A stretch of 64,000 nucleotides of DNA from Fodinibius salicampi (GTDB lineage: Bacteria; Bacteroidota; Rhodothermia; Balneolales; Balneolaceae), in NCBI RefSeq assembly GCF_039545095.1, contig NZ_BAABRS010000001.1, positions 1,178,001 to 1,242,000 of the forward strand. Direction: 5' to 3'. The translations under genes were made by a program, and so were the position numbers. Below the pieces are notes generated by a model. The model saw only the letters and a list, made by a program, of their open reading frames with translations. It did no database searches and was not told where the DNA came from. Within the stretch, counting starts at the first letter, position 1. Each line of letters opens with the position of its first letter. Of this stretch, positions 19,229 through 28,413 are shown piece by piece.

Positions 19229-20464
19229 TTACCTCTGTTCGGTCATGACAATATCATACCGCACAATTTTCTCAAGTCCGGTCTCGTCCTCTGTTTCGCG
19301 GGCGTAGAGCTTGTCGTTTCTGACTTCCTCAATGGGATGGTCCCGGGGCCACTCAAATTTAGTAATCACTTCTCCGGTATCTTCGAGTATCCACCACTCA
19401 TATACCTCGTTATCCTCAACAATAGTTGAAACCCACAGACGGTTTTCGTCATAAAAAAACATAGTCTCCAGAGCCGGCCAGTCTTCGGGAAGCTCATGCT
19501 GATTGATCATCTTCCGTCTCACTTTATTTTCGGTATTTACTACTAGTTCACTTTGATTGAGTTCTGTTTGGTTGAAAGGATGTTGGATTTCCCGCAGATA
19601 TTTTCCATTCCGGTTATATACTTTTATCAGAAATTCTTTGCTCCGTGCAGAATACAGCAATCCATCTTTCGATATGGCAAACAAGGATTTTTCTAAAAAA
19701 GGAAACGTATAAGCAACTGTGTATCCATCTGGATACTTGTATACCAGATATCTGAGATCTTTCTGCTCAAATATTTTATCAGAAATGATTTCTCCATTTT
19801 CATCTTGCATATAATAATGGAGAAAGCTTTCCTCATCCAGATAATCAGTTCCCGGTCTTGAGTAGCTTACAAGGAACGATTCGTCATCTCTTGGATAGAA
19901 CTGACTTGGGTACTTTCCGTTGAGTTCTTCAAACGCTCCTCGGTTATTTGACCAAAGCGGTATAGTATGAGAAAACTCCCACGAATCCAGTGAATAGGCA
20001 TGAACTCTGAGGGGAAAGGGACTCCTATCGGCTGCATATAACATACCCGCATGAATCTTAATCGAACCTATGCCACTAAACTCACCCGGACCTTTTCCCT
20101 CCCGCCCGAGAGAAGTGTTATAACTGCCATCTGGGTTATAAACATGAATGGTTGTTTGATCCCGGTCCGCAATAAAGACCCGGCCGCTGTCATCGACCGT
20201 AAATGTTTCGATCGTCCCGACCACCACTTCATCGGTGGAACCAAAACGCTGCTCCCGCTCAAACTGAATCTCAGGGGTTAGTTTTGAATCGGCTGCGGGC
20301 TTGCTTGAATCTTCCGTAGCAACTGGTTCCCGTACCTGACTTGTATCTTCGGCGGTGGTTGATGCTTCCCTTTGATTGGTGGATGGACTACGTTCCCCAG
20401 ACTTCTCTCCCGAACAGCTCAAAAAGAACACGGAAAGCAGCAGTATAAGCGTTGATGATCTCAT
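19229..20464 (-). CDS. Beta-propeller lipoprotein, array member 9 (major subgroup)
   Basis: 411 residues, lipobox FLSC (Cys17) and an unusually long Ser/Thr/Glu-rich linker (residues 18-60) that would lift the propeller off the membrane. Motif GKGPGEF at 123-129 in the block GRVFIADRDQTTIHVYNPDGSYNTSLGR. The C-terminal block ENRLWVSTIVEDNEVYEWWILEDTGEV ... FEWPRDHP ... DKLYARE is of the major subgroup. A TCTACTATA element lies 35 nt upstream of the start, as in front of three other genes in the window. Confidence 0.85.
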   Translation of the reverse strand: MRSSTLILLLSVFFLSCSGEKSGERSPSTNQREASTTAEDTSQVREPVATEDSSKPAADSKLTPEIQFEREQRFGSTDEVVVGTIETFTVDDSGRVFIADRDQTTIHVYNPDGSYNTSLGREGKGPGEFSGIGSIKIHAGMLYAADRSPFPLRVHAYSLDSWEFSHTIPLWSNNRGAFEELNGKYPSQFYPRDDESFLVSYSRPGTDYLDEESFLHYYMQDENGEIISDKIFEQKDLRYLVYKYPDGYTVAYTFPFLEKSLFAISKDGLLYSARSKEFLIKVYNRNGKYLREIQHPFNQTELNQSELVVNTENKVRRKMINQHELPEDWPALETMFFYDENRLWVSTIVEDNEVYEWWILEDTGEVITKFEWPRDHPIEEVRNDKLYARETEDETGLEKIVRYDIVMTEQR

Positions 20465-20498
20465 GATAAAATATTCCCATTCCCATATAATATTACCT

Positions 20499-20507
20499 AT
20501 ATAGTAG
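20499..20507 (-). promoter_or_regulatory. TCTACTATA promoter-like element before member 9
   Basis: On the minus strand TCTACTATA begins 43 nt before the ATG at 20464. The same nine bases stand at nearly the same distance from the starts of the genes at 53702, 58008 and 60429, which suggests a -10-like core or operator shared by these four genes. Confidence 0.45.
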
Positions 20508-20928
20508 AAAAATATAATGTAGACCGCAAGTTTTTGGCTTTTTGGAATGATAAGGTTGCTTTCCGGCAGGCTAACTTAACTCCCTATTATCCCAGTTATT
20601 CCATCTCGATGCGGGAGTGTACAATCTCCTCCCGCCCGACAGTAAAAAAATCATGATACTAAATAAAATAGGTCTAACTCCTTATGTAGCTAAAAATGGG
20701 AGATAATGTCCTGTAAACAGATGATCAATCTCCCTAAATCCCTCTTCTCCAAGAGGGACCTCCGGAAATTGCTTCTCAAAATAATTTATAATAAAACCTG
20801 TTGAGCAACGGACTCCTTCTTGGAGAATAGCCTGTCCGCCTACTGCCGGAAGTACAAGAGGACTGACCTAACTTTAATAGAACCAATCAGTTCATTTAAA
20901 TAGATATCCAACCCTCAATGAGTTAGGT

Positions 20929-21030
20929 TTATTCAATTTCTTCCACTTCGTTCCAATACCTTACAATCTTCTGAATTTCTGTCACTTTATTCCTCTCACC
21001 AGAGTATACGTATCCATTTTTTGGCCTCAA
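20929..21030 (-). pseudogene. 3' remnant of a major-subgroup propeller gene
   Basis: The minus strand reads PKNGYVYSGERNKVTEIQKI followed by VRYWNEVEEIE and a TAA at 20929-20931. This is the C-terminal end typical of the major propeller subgroup (compare DGKLYTRE, ETGLEEIVRY at 45805-47019). The upstream part is lost. The rest of the 670-bp gap 20465-21134 shows no gene; it contains small inverted repeats such as CCCTCTT/AAGAGGG near 20740 and the TTAACA-box site at its right end. Confidence 0.75.
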
Positions 21031-21084
21031 TACCATCTAACACTGGCGCATATTCTGTTAAAATGGGGACCAAACAGATTAACT

Positions 21085-21129
21085 GCTATATACTATTGAT
21101 CTCCACTCGCTTAACAAATCACCTTAACA
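21085..21129 (-). promoter_or_regulatory. Decayed TTAACA-box promoter
   Basis: Two TTAACA boxes (21111-21116, 21124-21129) lie 20 nt from a TATAGC -10-like hexamer on the minus strand (21085-21090). The third box present at the other three sites (28.3, 30.5, 32.6 kb) has been lost. It would read into the propeller remnant at 20929-21030, so it probably served a gene that has decayed. Confidence 0.5.
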
Positions 21130-21134
21130 TTTTG

Positions 21135-22475
21135 TTATTGTAATTGTTTTGAGATATTGTTATAAAAGCGTTCCAATAATCGCATATCCTGGGTGATAAT
21201 TTCTGCTTGACCCATCATCGCGTCTCTGGGCGGCAGTTCCTGACCATAATTTGTAGTGAGTCCCTGGGGGAAATTAACCTTTCCAATAAAGACACTGTCT
21301 CTGACCGGTATATCCGATAAATAGTTTATTTCTCCCGTAACGGTCCCAAATTCCTGGTCCGGATACCCGCTAAATCGAACCAATACCTGCTGTCCCTCTT
21401 TAATCTTACCAAATGAACGTTGAGAGACCCTCAATTGACCAAAGAACTGAGTATTCTCGGGCTGTATATAAAACAGCTCCTGCCCTGTTTGGAGCGTTTG
21501 TTTTTCCTGGAGAATACTTGCATATATTATTTTTCCACTAAGCGGCGCTGAAATCAAATAATTGGATTTCCATTCATCTATGGCACTCTTCAAAGCATTC
21601 AATTCCTGCAAGAAGACAGATTTTTGCTCGCTAATCTGTCGATCAAGCTCCATCAGCTCTTGCTCTTTAGCCGCTTGAGTAATATGATTATTGATAATGG
21701 CCGATTCCGTTTGCTGCAGAGGCAGTCTTTGATTCAACAGTTTACTTTCATGCTGTGCAAGCTCCATGGGAGCGACCAACTCTTTCTCTGAAAGTCGCTT
21801 CTTCATTGCATACTCCTGTTGGGAAAGCTTAAAATCTTTTGTTTGTATCTCCTTTTGCTGTCTCAGCTTATCCAGCAGTTGTTGATTGTATTCCATCTCC
21901 TCCTCCAAAATACGACGTTTCTTATGATAAAAACCATCCGGAAGAAATGACTTAAACTCACGCCAGGCTTGATCAAAAGCCTGGAATTGTGTCTGCAAGC
22001 CGCCCAGATCAGAAAAACGGCTCAACTTTACGTTGCGAAACTTATTCAGATGGTCATTTATCAGCCAATGATACATGCTATCAACCCGGGCAGAAAGTTC
22101 TATCACTTCTTCATGGCTGGCGGTCGTCTCAAGCCATGCTAGTATCTCTCCCTCTTCAACCACAGTATCATTTTCGGATATTAAGTTAACCAGCTTCCCG
22201 TTAACCTTGCTTTCCAGCATTTTAGGAGCATTAACTGCCGTTAGTTTCAGAGGAACTTTGATGGTCTCGGGATATTCAACAAACCATGCACTCAGTAATA
22301 CCAATAGTAAAATGATCATAAAAGCCGCTATCCCTCCGCGTACCAACCAGTGTGGCGGACGGCCAATGATTTCCTGGACTTCCGCACTGCGGACATTCAG
22401 CTCCGGCAAATCACTGCCTTCAGGAGTCTCCCGATTGGGAGCTCCGTTATCGATCAGGTTATTTGTTACTTCCAT
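21135..22475 (-). CDS. HlyD-family secretion adaptor of the peptide exporter
   Basis: A 446-residue membrane-fusion protein that should bridge the C39 ABC exporter to the outer membrane. It has a cytoplasmic N-terminus, one TM helix near residues 48-67 (AAFMIILLLVLLSAWFV), a short lipoyl-like half (SKVNGKLVNLISENDTVVEEGEILAWLE), a long helical hairpin with repeated Gln/Glu/Lys heptads (about 160-300), and the second half (APLSGKIIYASILQEKQTLQTGQELFYI) followed by the beta-barrel segment. It follows the exporter gene by 87 bp on the same strand. The start region is rich in acidic and polar residues. Confidence 0.92.
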   Translation of the reverse strand: MEVTNNLIDNGAPNRETPEGSDLPELNVRSAEVQEIIGRPPHWLVRGGIAAFMIILLLVLLSAWFVEYPETIKVPLKLTAVNAPKMLESKVNGKLVNLISENDTVVEEGEILAWLETTASHEEVIELSARVDSMYHWLINDHLNKFRNVKLSRFSDLGGLQTQFQAFDQAWREFKSFLPDGFYHKKRRILEEEMEYNQQLLDKLRQQKEIQTKDFKLSQQEYAMKKRLSEKELVAPMELAQHESKLLNQRLPLQQTESAIINNHITQAAKEQELMELDRQISEQKSVFLQELNALKSAIDEWKSNYLISAPLSGKIIYASILQEKQTLQTGQELFYIQPENTQFFGQLRVSQRSFGKIKEGQQVLVRFSGYPDQEFGTVTGEINYLSDIPVRDSVFIGKVNFPQGLTTNYGQELPPRDAMMGQAEIITQDMRLLERFYNNISKQLQ

Positions 22476-22562
22476 TAATTTTAAAAGTTAAAGGTTCAAT
22501 GTTACCGGTTGCATATTACCAGCTTCTTACTCTTACCGTTCAAGCTGTAACCTTTAATCCAT

Positions 22563-24767
22563 CTAAGCATCCAGCTCCAATTGATTCTCCACCAGATCAA
22601 AATAAGCCCCCTCCGAATGAATCAATTCACGATGCGTCCCCTGCTCTATCAGACGCCCTTCATCCAGAACCACGATATTATCAGCATTTTTGACCGTACT
22701 TAACCGGTGCGCTACAACAATAACCGTGCGATTCTGGAAGAACTCCTCCAGGCTTTCCATAATGGTACGCTCATTATTTGCATCTAATGCATTGGTTGCC
22801 TCATCAAAGAAAATAAAGGCCGGGTCCTTATAGACCGCACGGGCAATTAATATACGTTGTTGTTGTCCCTGGCTAATACCATTACCTTCATCACCGATAT
22901 TTGTATTAAAGCCCAGTGGTAGCGATTCAATAAAGGATCGGATATTTGCAACTTCTACCGCATGCTCTAGCTTCTCCAGATCCGGATGGTCTTCCCCCAC
23001 CGCGATATTTCCAGCGATCGTATCAGAAAAAATAAAACCGTCCTGCATTACCACCCCACAGTGCTTCCGCCAGGTCCGGGGACTTAAGGTTTTAAAGCTT
23101 CGCTTTCCCAGACGTATGTTTCCTTTATCAGGCTGGTAAAACTTTAGCAATAGCTTGAGCAATGTAGTCTTTCCACTTCCACTCATTCCAACTATAGCCG
23201 TTGTTTTACCTTCGGGAATTTGTAAATCGATCTCCTTCAGAACAGGTTCGTTACCTGCTCCGGGATAGCTAAACCATAAATCTTCAATTGCCAGATCCTT
23301 TTTCTCGGGCAGACGATGTACAAACATCTGTTCCTCAGGCTCTTCATCTTCTTTGGTATGAATCTCATTAAGGCGTTCCAGGCTGATGTGGGCATCCTGG
23401 GCGGACTGAACAAAGCCGATGAGTTGTTCAATAGGGCTATTCAGTTGCCCGATAATGTACTGAATCGCCATCATTGCGCCCAGCGTTAGCTGACCGTTAA
23501 CCACTGCTACTGCCGCAATAAAGGTGATACCAATATTTTTTCCCTCATTAATAAAAAAGGCGCCCCCCTGCTGATACTGATTCAGGGTAAGATTCTTAAT
23601 TCTATACTGAAACAAACGGGCCTGCAGACGTTCCCACTCCCACCGTTTTTGGGTTTCGCACCCGTTAAGCTTAATCTCCTGCATGCCCTGAATCAGCTGA
23701 ATGACCTTACTCTGGTCGCTGGATGAAATACTAAACCGCCGGTGATCTAACTCTCTTCTCTTTTTCAAGAACAGGAACACCCAAATAATATAGAGCGCAC
23801 TGCTGACTAAAAACACCGAGAAAATCAGCATATTATAATAGGCTAAGACAGCAGAAAACACCAGCAGATTCATGAATGAAAAGAGCGTGCCAAGCATCTG
23901 GCTGGTCAAAAAGTTTTGAATACGGGCATGATCCTCCATCCGCTGCATAATATCCCCCACCATTTTCGTATCAAAAAATGACATTGGCAGTCTCATTAAC
24001 TTGATCAGGAAATCGGAAAGGATGGAGATATTAATGCGGGTGCTCATATGCAACAGAATCCATGATCGGATAAACTCTACCGCCGTGCGCCCCATAAAAA
24101 GCATTACCTGGGCAATAAGTATCAGGTAAATAAAATTCAGATCACGGGTCTGAATTCCAATGTCCACCACCGCCTGAGTGAGAAAGGGGAAAATAAGCTG
24201 CAGGATACTGCCGGCCAGCAGCCCCAGCGCCAGCTGTACAATTAAATTCTTATAGGGAAGGACGTATCGAACCAGCATACCAAAATCCAGCCCCTCCCGT
24301 TCTTCATCTTCGAGCTCATAAAATTTCGGGGAGGTATAAAGGAGCAAACAAATTCCTGTACTCCGACCATTTTGTTTGGCATTGAGCCAGGCCTCTAAAA
24401 ATTCCTCCTTCTGATATATCACTTTCCCTTTGGCAGGGTCCGCAATATATACCTTATTTCCTTTAATGCGGTAGACCACCACGAAATGGAATTGATTCCA
24501 ATAGACAATACACGGCAACTGCGCCTCTTTTTTTAGCTGCTCCCAACTTAGTTTTGCCCCAACGGTTCGCAATCCTATGCTTTCTGCGGCCTCGCTAATG
24601 CCCAGCAGTGATACCCCTTCCCGGTTGATCCCACTTTTTTCACGCAGGGTTTCCATTGTATAACTTCGGCCGTGATGTTTGGCTACCATCCGAAGACAGG
24701 TCGGACCGCAATCCATTTGGTCGTGTTGAAGATAAAGCTTAAAGCTATTCATCTTAAGTTCGTTCAA
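22563..24767 (-). CDS. C39-peptidase-containing ABC exporter for double-glycine peptides
   Basis: A 734-residue bacteriocin-type exporter that cuts the leader behind a double-glycine-like site and pumps the core peptide. Peptidase domain: catalytic Cys20 (DQMDCGPTCL), His94 (NQFHFVVVY) and Asp110 (YIADPAKG). Six-TM permease domain about 165-450. Nucleotide-binding domain: Walker A GMSGSGKT at 527-534, signature ISQGQQQ at 631-637 in place of LSGGQ, Walker B FIFFDE at 651-656, H-loop His687. A second possible start is Met6. It begins 9 bp after the stop of propeller 24777-25904 and is followed by HlyD, so propeller, exporter and adaptor form an operon; the two precursors at 26195 and 30090 are likely cargo. 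Confidence 0.95.
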   Translation of the reverse strand: MNELKMNSFKLYLQHDQMDCGPTCLRMVAKHHGRSYTMETLREKSGINREGVSLLGISEAAESIGLRTVGAKLSWEQLKKEAQLPCIVYWNQFHFVVVYRIKGNKVYIADPAKGKVIYQKEEFLEAWLNAKQNGRSTGICLLLYTSPKFYELEDEEREGLDFGMLVRYVLPYKNLIVQLALGLLAGSILQLIFPFLTQAVVDIGIQTRDLNFIYLILIAQVMLFMGRTAVEFIRSWILLHMSTRINISILSDFLIKLMRLPMSFFDTKMVGDIMQRMEDHARIQNFLTSQMLGTLFSFMNLLVFSAVLAYYNMLIFSVFLVSSALYIIWVFLFLKKRRELDHRRFSISSSDQSKVIQLIQGMQEIKLNGCETQKRWEWERLQARLFQYRIKNLTLNQYQQGGAFFINEGKNIGITFIAAVAVVNGQLTLGAMMAIQYIIGQLNSPIEQLIGFVQSAQDAHISLERLNEIHTKEDEEPEEQMFVHRLPEKKDLAIEDLWFSYPGAGNEPVLKEIDLQIPEGKTTAIVGMSGSGKTTLLKLLLKFYQPDKGNIRLGKRSFKTLSPRTWRKHCGVVMQDGFIFSDTIAGNIAVGEDHPDLEKLEHAVEVANIRSFIESLPLGFNTNIGDEGNGISQGQQQRILIARAVYKDPAFIFFDEATNALDANNERTIMESLEEFFQNRTVIVVAHRLSTVKNADNIVVLDEGRLIEQGTHRELIHSEGAYFDLVENQLELDA

Positions 24768-24776
24768 TTATTTATC

Positions 24777-25904
24777 CTATCTTACAGGGAATCGGTAAAT
24801 GTACTCTGTGAACCCAGAAGCAAAATAAATAGTATCACCTTTGACGTACATTGACTTTGAAGGAACACGTATGGAACCAGATCTTCCCGGTACAATCTTC
24901 TCGTTTGTCACAAATTCTATGGCTTCTTTCAAGCGGTAGCTGCCGTTCTCTATTCCAAGTATATAAAAAGCATCTTGGGTCCGAAGATATATACTTCCAT
25001 TATCTGATAGATAAAGATGGAGTATATAATATACTACCCTCCCATTTTCTCTACTGGCATATTCTACCGGTTTAACAGAAGGATTCTCTTTTTTAATTTC
25101 CTCCCATAATGAGGACTCAAGGTAGAGTATCTGATCCACCTGCTGGTTACTATCAAGAATAAACAGATAAGGTAAACCGACAAAGGCCATTGCCACCTGA
25201 TTATCGTTATTTGCAGCAATGACATAGTTATTGTAAGCCAGAGGCTGCCGACCGTAAGGAATAATGGGAGACAAAAATGAACCTATGGTATCAAACGGTG
25301 GAGTAGCTTTCAGTTTTCCAATTAAATTATTCTGTTCCGTGTAGTCCGCCAGCATGTAGATGGCGTGGTCATTAACCACTATCTCTCTGCCACTACTTAT
25401 GGCAGCCCGCTCGAATGAGCTTTTCATATTAAACTGATGATCATATACCTGGATACGGGCATTATTTTTATCAAACGTAAATATATAATCGCTGTTACCG
25501 TCAATTCCTTCCAGTCCACTAAACTCACCGGGGCCATTGCCCGTGCGTCCGATCCTGCGGATCCATTTTCCCTGATTATCCATGACCCATATACACTGCT
25601 GTCCACCATCAGCCACATACAGGCTATCTCCTATTTTGGCGAGGTCCACTGGGCGGTCCAATGTTGCCGGAGAAGTTAGGGAAGGGAGGCGCGTTTTCCC
25701 CATAGTATTCTCTTCCTGGGCAAGCACCGTATCCACTGGAATTTCGTCTAGGTTGATAGTCGTTATTTCAGCACTCTGGAGCAACTTGTTGAGTACTGAA
25801 TTTTCTGTTTGGGGAGTTTTGTCAGATATAAAGCTACATCCCGTGATAAACAATACTAATAAGTAAATTGTCGCTTTTTTTTCTGTGAATAACAATCTGA
25901 ACAT
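24777..25904 (-). CDS. Beta-propeller lipoprotein, array member 10, coupled to the exporter
   Basis: 375 residues, lipobox FITGC (Cys23), motif GNGPGEF at 122-128. It belongs to a small subgroup with 48662-49816, 51248-52402 and the fragment at 44458-44614, marked by 'LNxLLxSA...PVDT' after the anchor, 'IGDSLYVADGGQQCIWVMDNQGKW' and the end 'KGDTIYFASGFTEYIYRFPVR'. The two cysteine-containing neighbours of the motif (QQCIW) are shared in the subgroup. It ends 9 bp before the intact C39 exporter and lies downstream of precursor 1, which makes it the propeller most firmly tied to the peptide system. Confidence 0.87.
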   Translation of the reverse strand: MFRLLFTEKKATIYLLVLFITGCSFISDKTPQTENSVLNKLLQSAEITTINLDEIPVDTVLAQEENTMGKTRLPSLTSPATLDRPVDLAKIGDSLYVADGGQQCIWVMDNQGKWIRRIGRTGNGPGEFSGLEGIDGNSDYIFTFDKNNARIQVYDHQFNMKSSFERAAISSGREIVVNDHAIYMLADYTEQNNLIGKLKATPPFDTIGSFLSPIIPYGRQPLAYNNYVIAANNDNQVAMAFVGLPYLFILDSNQQVDQILYLESSLWEEIKKENPSVKPVEYASRENGRVVYYILHLYLSDNGSIYLRTQDAFYILGIENGSYRLKEAIEFVTNEKIVPGRSGSIRVPSKSMYVKGDTIYFASGFTEYIYRFPVR

Positions 25905-25952
25905 TTTTTTATAAATAGTGCGCGTTGAGGTATTAAAAAATCAAATTCTATA

Positions 25953-25985
25953 AATATAAAAACCATCCCAGACTTGAGCTGGGAT
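25953..25985 (-). terminator. Intrinsic terminator after precursor 1
   Basis: On the minus strand ATCCCAG (25979-25985) pairs with CTGGGAT (25965-25971) across a 7-nt loop, followed by GG and a T-run. It would end transcripts of the precursor 1 gene before propeller 24777-25904, so the exporter operon probably starts afresh or depends on readthrough. Confidence 0.6.
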
Positions 25986-26140
25986 TTCATAGGATTCAGT
26001 AGCATTTATATAGTTTTGAAATAGTTAACAACACTAGTATCCTACGATATTCTATCTTATAGTATAGGATGACAGAGCTTTTAGCTATTATCTACTCCCT
26101 TAGAGATTTAAAATGACTTCCATTAATATGGTCGGAATAT

Positions 26141-26168
26141 CCTGGGTTGAAACATGTTTCAACCCAGG
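26141..26168 (-). promoter_or_regulatory. Perfect 28-bp palindrome downstream of precursor 1
   Basis: Arms CCTGGGTTGAAACA and its exact complement meet with no spacer. It starts 26 nt after the stop of the precursor gene. As RNA it would form a strong hairpin at the mRNA 3' end (mRNA stabiliser or partial terminator, though no T-run follows); as DNA it could be an operator. Confidence 0.5.
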
Positions 26169-26194
26169 ATTGTTTATGATGGCTAAATAAATTT

Positions 26195-26461
26195 TTAATA
26201 AGAACATTCACCTCCACATACTGTTCCATGTTGATTGGAACCAGCATACCAAGAGTCATAAAATCCATCTAAACAACTCACCGTGATTTGTGTACCGAAC
26301 ATACTACCAGAATCCACGGTAACTTGACAATTAGAACTACCACTAGAATAATTACACGTACAATCAGGACTCCCACTACCACTGCCTGCAACAATAGTTT
26401 TCATCTCATTACGACTTAGTACATCGTCTTCTTTTACGTTCATTACATTGAGTGTTTTCAT
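26195..26461 (-). CDS. Cysteine-rich double-glycine peptide precursor 1
   Basis: An 88-residue RiPP or bacteriocin precursor of the Bacteroidota GG-leader type. The leader MKTLNVMNVKEDDVLSRN-EMKTIVAG ends at a double-glycine-like AG (residues 25-26), with SG repeats giving alternative cut sites. The core has six Cys (34, 36, 45, 63, 82, 86), is rich in Ser, Gly and Thr, and contains DSWYAGS, close to TSWYSGS of precursor 2. The start has AGGAG at good spacing. It is the gene after the VKOR-thioredoxin fusion and upstream of the propeller-exporter operon. An even number of Cys with a disulfide-forming enzyme next door suggests three disulfides, or two plus modified Cys. No radical-SAM or LanB/LanM enzyme is nearby. 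Confidence 0.87.
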   Translation of the reverse strand: MKTLNVMNVKEDDVLSRNEMKTIVAGSGSGSPDCTCNYSSGSSNCQVTVDSGSMFGTQITVSCLDGFYDSWYAGSNQHGTVCGGECSY

Positions 26462-26544
26462 AATCTCCTCTATTTAATTAATTATAATGACTTGTTTATT
26501 TGTTTTAGAAGGGGAAGGGACAAGTCGAATTAAACCCTTCTCTC

Positions 26545-26566
26545 ATTTACGGCAGTTGCCGTAAAT
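26545..26566 (-). promoter_or_regulatory. 22-bp palindrome between the VKOR gene and precursor 1
   Basis: ATTTACGGCA and TGCCGTAAAT flank a 2-bp centre, 17 nt after the stop of the VKOR gene and about 85 nt before the precursor start. It has no T-run on the minus strand, so an operator for precursor 1 or a processing hairpin that separates the precursor mRNA from the upstream mRNA are both possible. Confidence 0.45.
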
Positions 26567-26582
26567 ACCAATATATCAATAT

Positions 26583-28217
26583 CTATTTGTAGGTAATATG
26601 ACTATAATTTTGTATACCTTCATCCATTCCAGTTACAGGAATTTCTTCCACTATTCCAGGTATTAGTCCCATCAACTCTTCCATACGATATTCCTTTGGT
26701 ACTTCATATCCATTTATAAAAAAGGTGGGGGTTCGGCTAATGTCTACCTTTTCAAACCACCTTTTCCATCGGTCAATTAGCTCACGACCTTCTTCCTGTC
26801 CGTCTCCATTCAACGTAATCGAATATTCTTTCTTGAAGAGTTCCAAATCCATAAAGTCATACCACGTCTGAAGCAGCTCTTTCGTACGAATTGACTCATC
26901 TCGTTTTCCATATATTCTTTTCTGCCAGTAATGCAGGAGGTACATATCGGGAGTAACAGCACCGTTAGTAGCACCACTCAGTAAAAAACGGATGCGCAAA
27001 CTAATCTTCTGAGGATATGTTCGAACCAATTGTATCGCCTTTTCAAATCCTTCTTTACAGGGACTACAACCAAGACTTCCTACCATCAGGAGTGTTATTG
27101 GGGCATCAGGACTTCCAATCCCTAAATCCTTTTCCTCGGATGTTATATTCACCTGTATTTGCTGGGTAAGGAGATGCATAAATACCGAAGGAGCATTTTT
27201 AATTCGGGTTGCTCTTATCTCACCCTCCGTTGCTCTTTTGGCTTTCTGAAGCTTGTTTTTAAATAGCAAAATTGCTGTCCCGATCGCTATAAAAAGAAAG
27301 CCTGTGTCAACAATTATCCCCGGATGAATATCATTTAGTGGTATCATATTTTCAAAGTACAGGGCACCAAAAAGCACTGATTGAACTATCAGCACTCCAT
27401 CTATCGCCAAACAAAGCCGGCACCATGTTTTTAACTTTACCGACTGATAATAGAGAGAGTATCCAATAATCGGAATGGTCATAGCGCTTAATACCGCTAA
27501 TATTCCCAAAAAAGAAAATGCTGATTCGGCAACTGGAATGAATAGGCTGAGTATAACCAGTTGAAAAATAAAGTAGGTTGCCACTGCATCCGAAAGGGTT
27601 ACCTTTCCAAATAGCTGAGCGGCATCAGGCTGTAATACGGCATCGCAGTTGATCTTTTTCCCTTGCTTACAAAACGATTCCACTAGCTCATAAGTAATAC
27701 CAACCTCCTTTGCTATAAGCAGATATCCGGCCATACTACCAGCTATTGCTGTTACAAGTAATAAAGCATGCATCCACGAGGATACTTGTATGGAGGAAAT
27801 AACAACTATTCCTGCAATAGCAGCTGTTAAAATAATGGCTGTAGCCTTCAAAAACGTTTCTTCCGACCGCTGCTCATTATTTTTTTCATCTGTGATGGTA
27901 TCGGTAGGTTCTACCTGGAGTACTGCTCCATGGGTATAAGTATCGCTATTATCGATTTCAGGAAGATCCTGCCGGTTTTTTATAAGCATTAGCTCCCCTC
28001 TGTCACCATTAATTTGGAGCAGATACGGAAACTCCAGTTTGTCAACGGTTTCCTTTGTAATACGGGCGGCCTGATATCGGATGCCAAGCTGCTCCAACGT
28101 ATCGGCAATACTCAGCAATGATGGATAGTCGGGATGGGACAGAATTAATTTCTTACAATACTTTGATGATACAGGAATATTAAGCTCTTTCAGGTATTCA
28201 ACTACAGTTTCTTCCAT
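26583..28217 (-). CDS. C39-like / VKOR / DsbA-like thioredoxin fusion (disulfide-forming enzyme)
   Basis: A 544-residue membrane protein. Residues 1-100 resemble the C39-like N-terminal domain seen in such fusions (LILSHPDYPSLLSIADTLEQLGI), lacking a peptidase triad. About 125-320 is the vitamin K epoxide reductase fold with several TM helices, loop cysteines Cys183 and Cys191 (KINCDAVL) and the active CRLC at 266-269. The C-terminal domain is thioredoxin/DsbA-like with CSPC at 384-387 and a cis-Pro loop SRTPTFFING. It should oxidise periplasmic thiols and pass electrons to quinone. Lying between two six-Cys precursors, its obvious substrates are the exported peptides. A TTAACA-box promoter stands about 70 nt upstream. 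Confidence 0.9.
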   Translation of the reverse strand: MEETVVEYLKELNIPVSSKYCKKLILSHPDYPSLLSIADTLEQLGIRYQAARITKETVDKLEFPYLLQINGDRGELMLIKNRQDLPEIDNSDTYTHGAVLQVEPTDTITDEKNNEQRSEETFLKATAIILTAAIAGIVVISSIQVSSWMHALLLVTAIAGSMAGYLLIAKEVGITYELVESFCKQGKKINCDAVLQPDAAQLFGKVTLSDAVATYFIFQLVILSLFIPVAESAFSFLGILAVLSAMTIPIIGYSLYYQSVKLKTWCRLCLAIDGVLIVQSVLFGALYFENMIPLNDIHPGIIVDTGFLFIAIGTAILLFKNKLQKAKRATEGEIRATRIKNAPSVFMHLLTQQIQVNITSEEKDLGIGSPDAPITLLMVGSLGCSPCKEGFEKAIQLVRTYPQKISLRIRFLLSGATNGAVTPDMYLLHYWQKRIYGKRDESIRTKELLQTWYDFMDLELFKKEYSITLNGDGQEEGRELIDRWKRWFEKVDISRTPTFFINGYEVPKEYRMEELMGLIPGIVEEIPVTGMDEGIQNYSHITYK

Positions 28218-28291
28218 AGCTCATTTGATGATTATAACAGCATCTTACTTTGTTACTGAAATATGGGGTTCATATTGAATCAACTATTTTC

Positions 28292-28349
28292 ACGATAAAA
28301 ATTTTAACCGCTCCTCGCTTAACAAATCACATTAACATTTCACTTAACA
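28292..28349 (-). promoter_or_regulatory. TTAACA-box promoter of the VKOR gene
   Basis: Three direct TTAACA boxes (28319-28324, 28332-28337, 28344-28349; a fourth at 28353-28358) lie 21 nt from a TATCGT -10-like hexamer on the minus strand (28292-28297). Predicted start of transcription near 28285, giving a leader of about 70 nt. Tandem repeats of this type next to a -10 without a -35 are usual for activators of the OmpR/PhoB class. Confidence 0.55.
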
Positions 28350-28413
28350 TTTTTAACATTGAAGTAGACGCCTCAAGTAAATTTTTACCCTCCCCTTAAT
28401 ACAATATTATATC

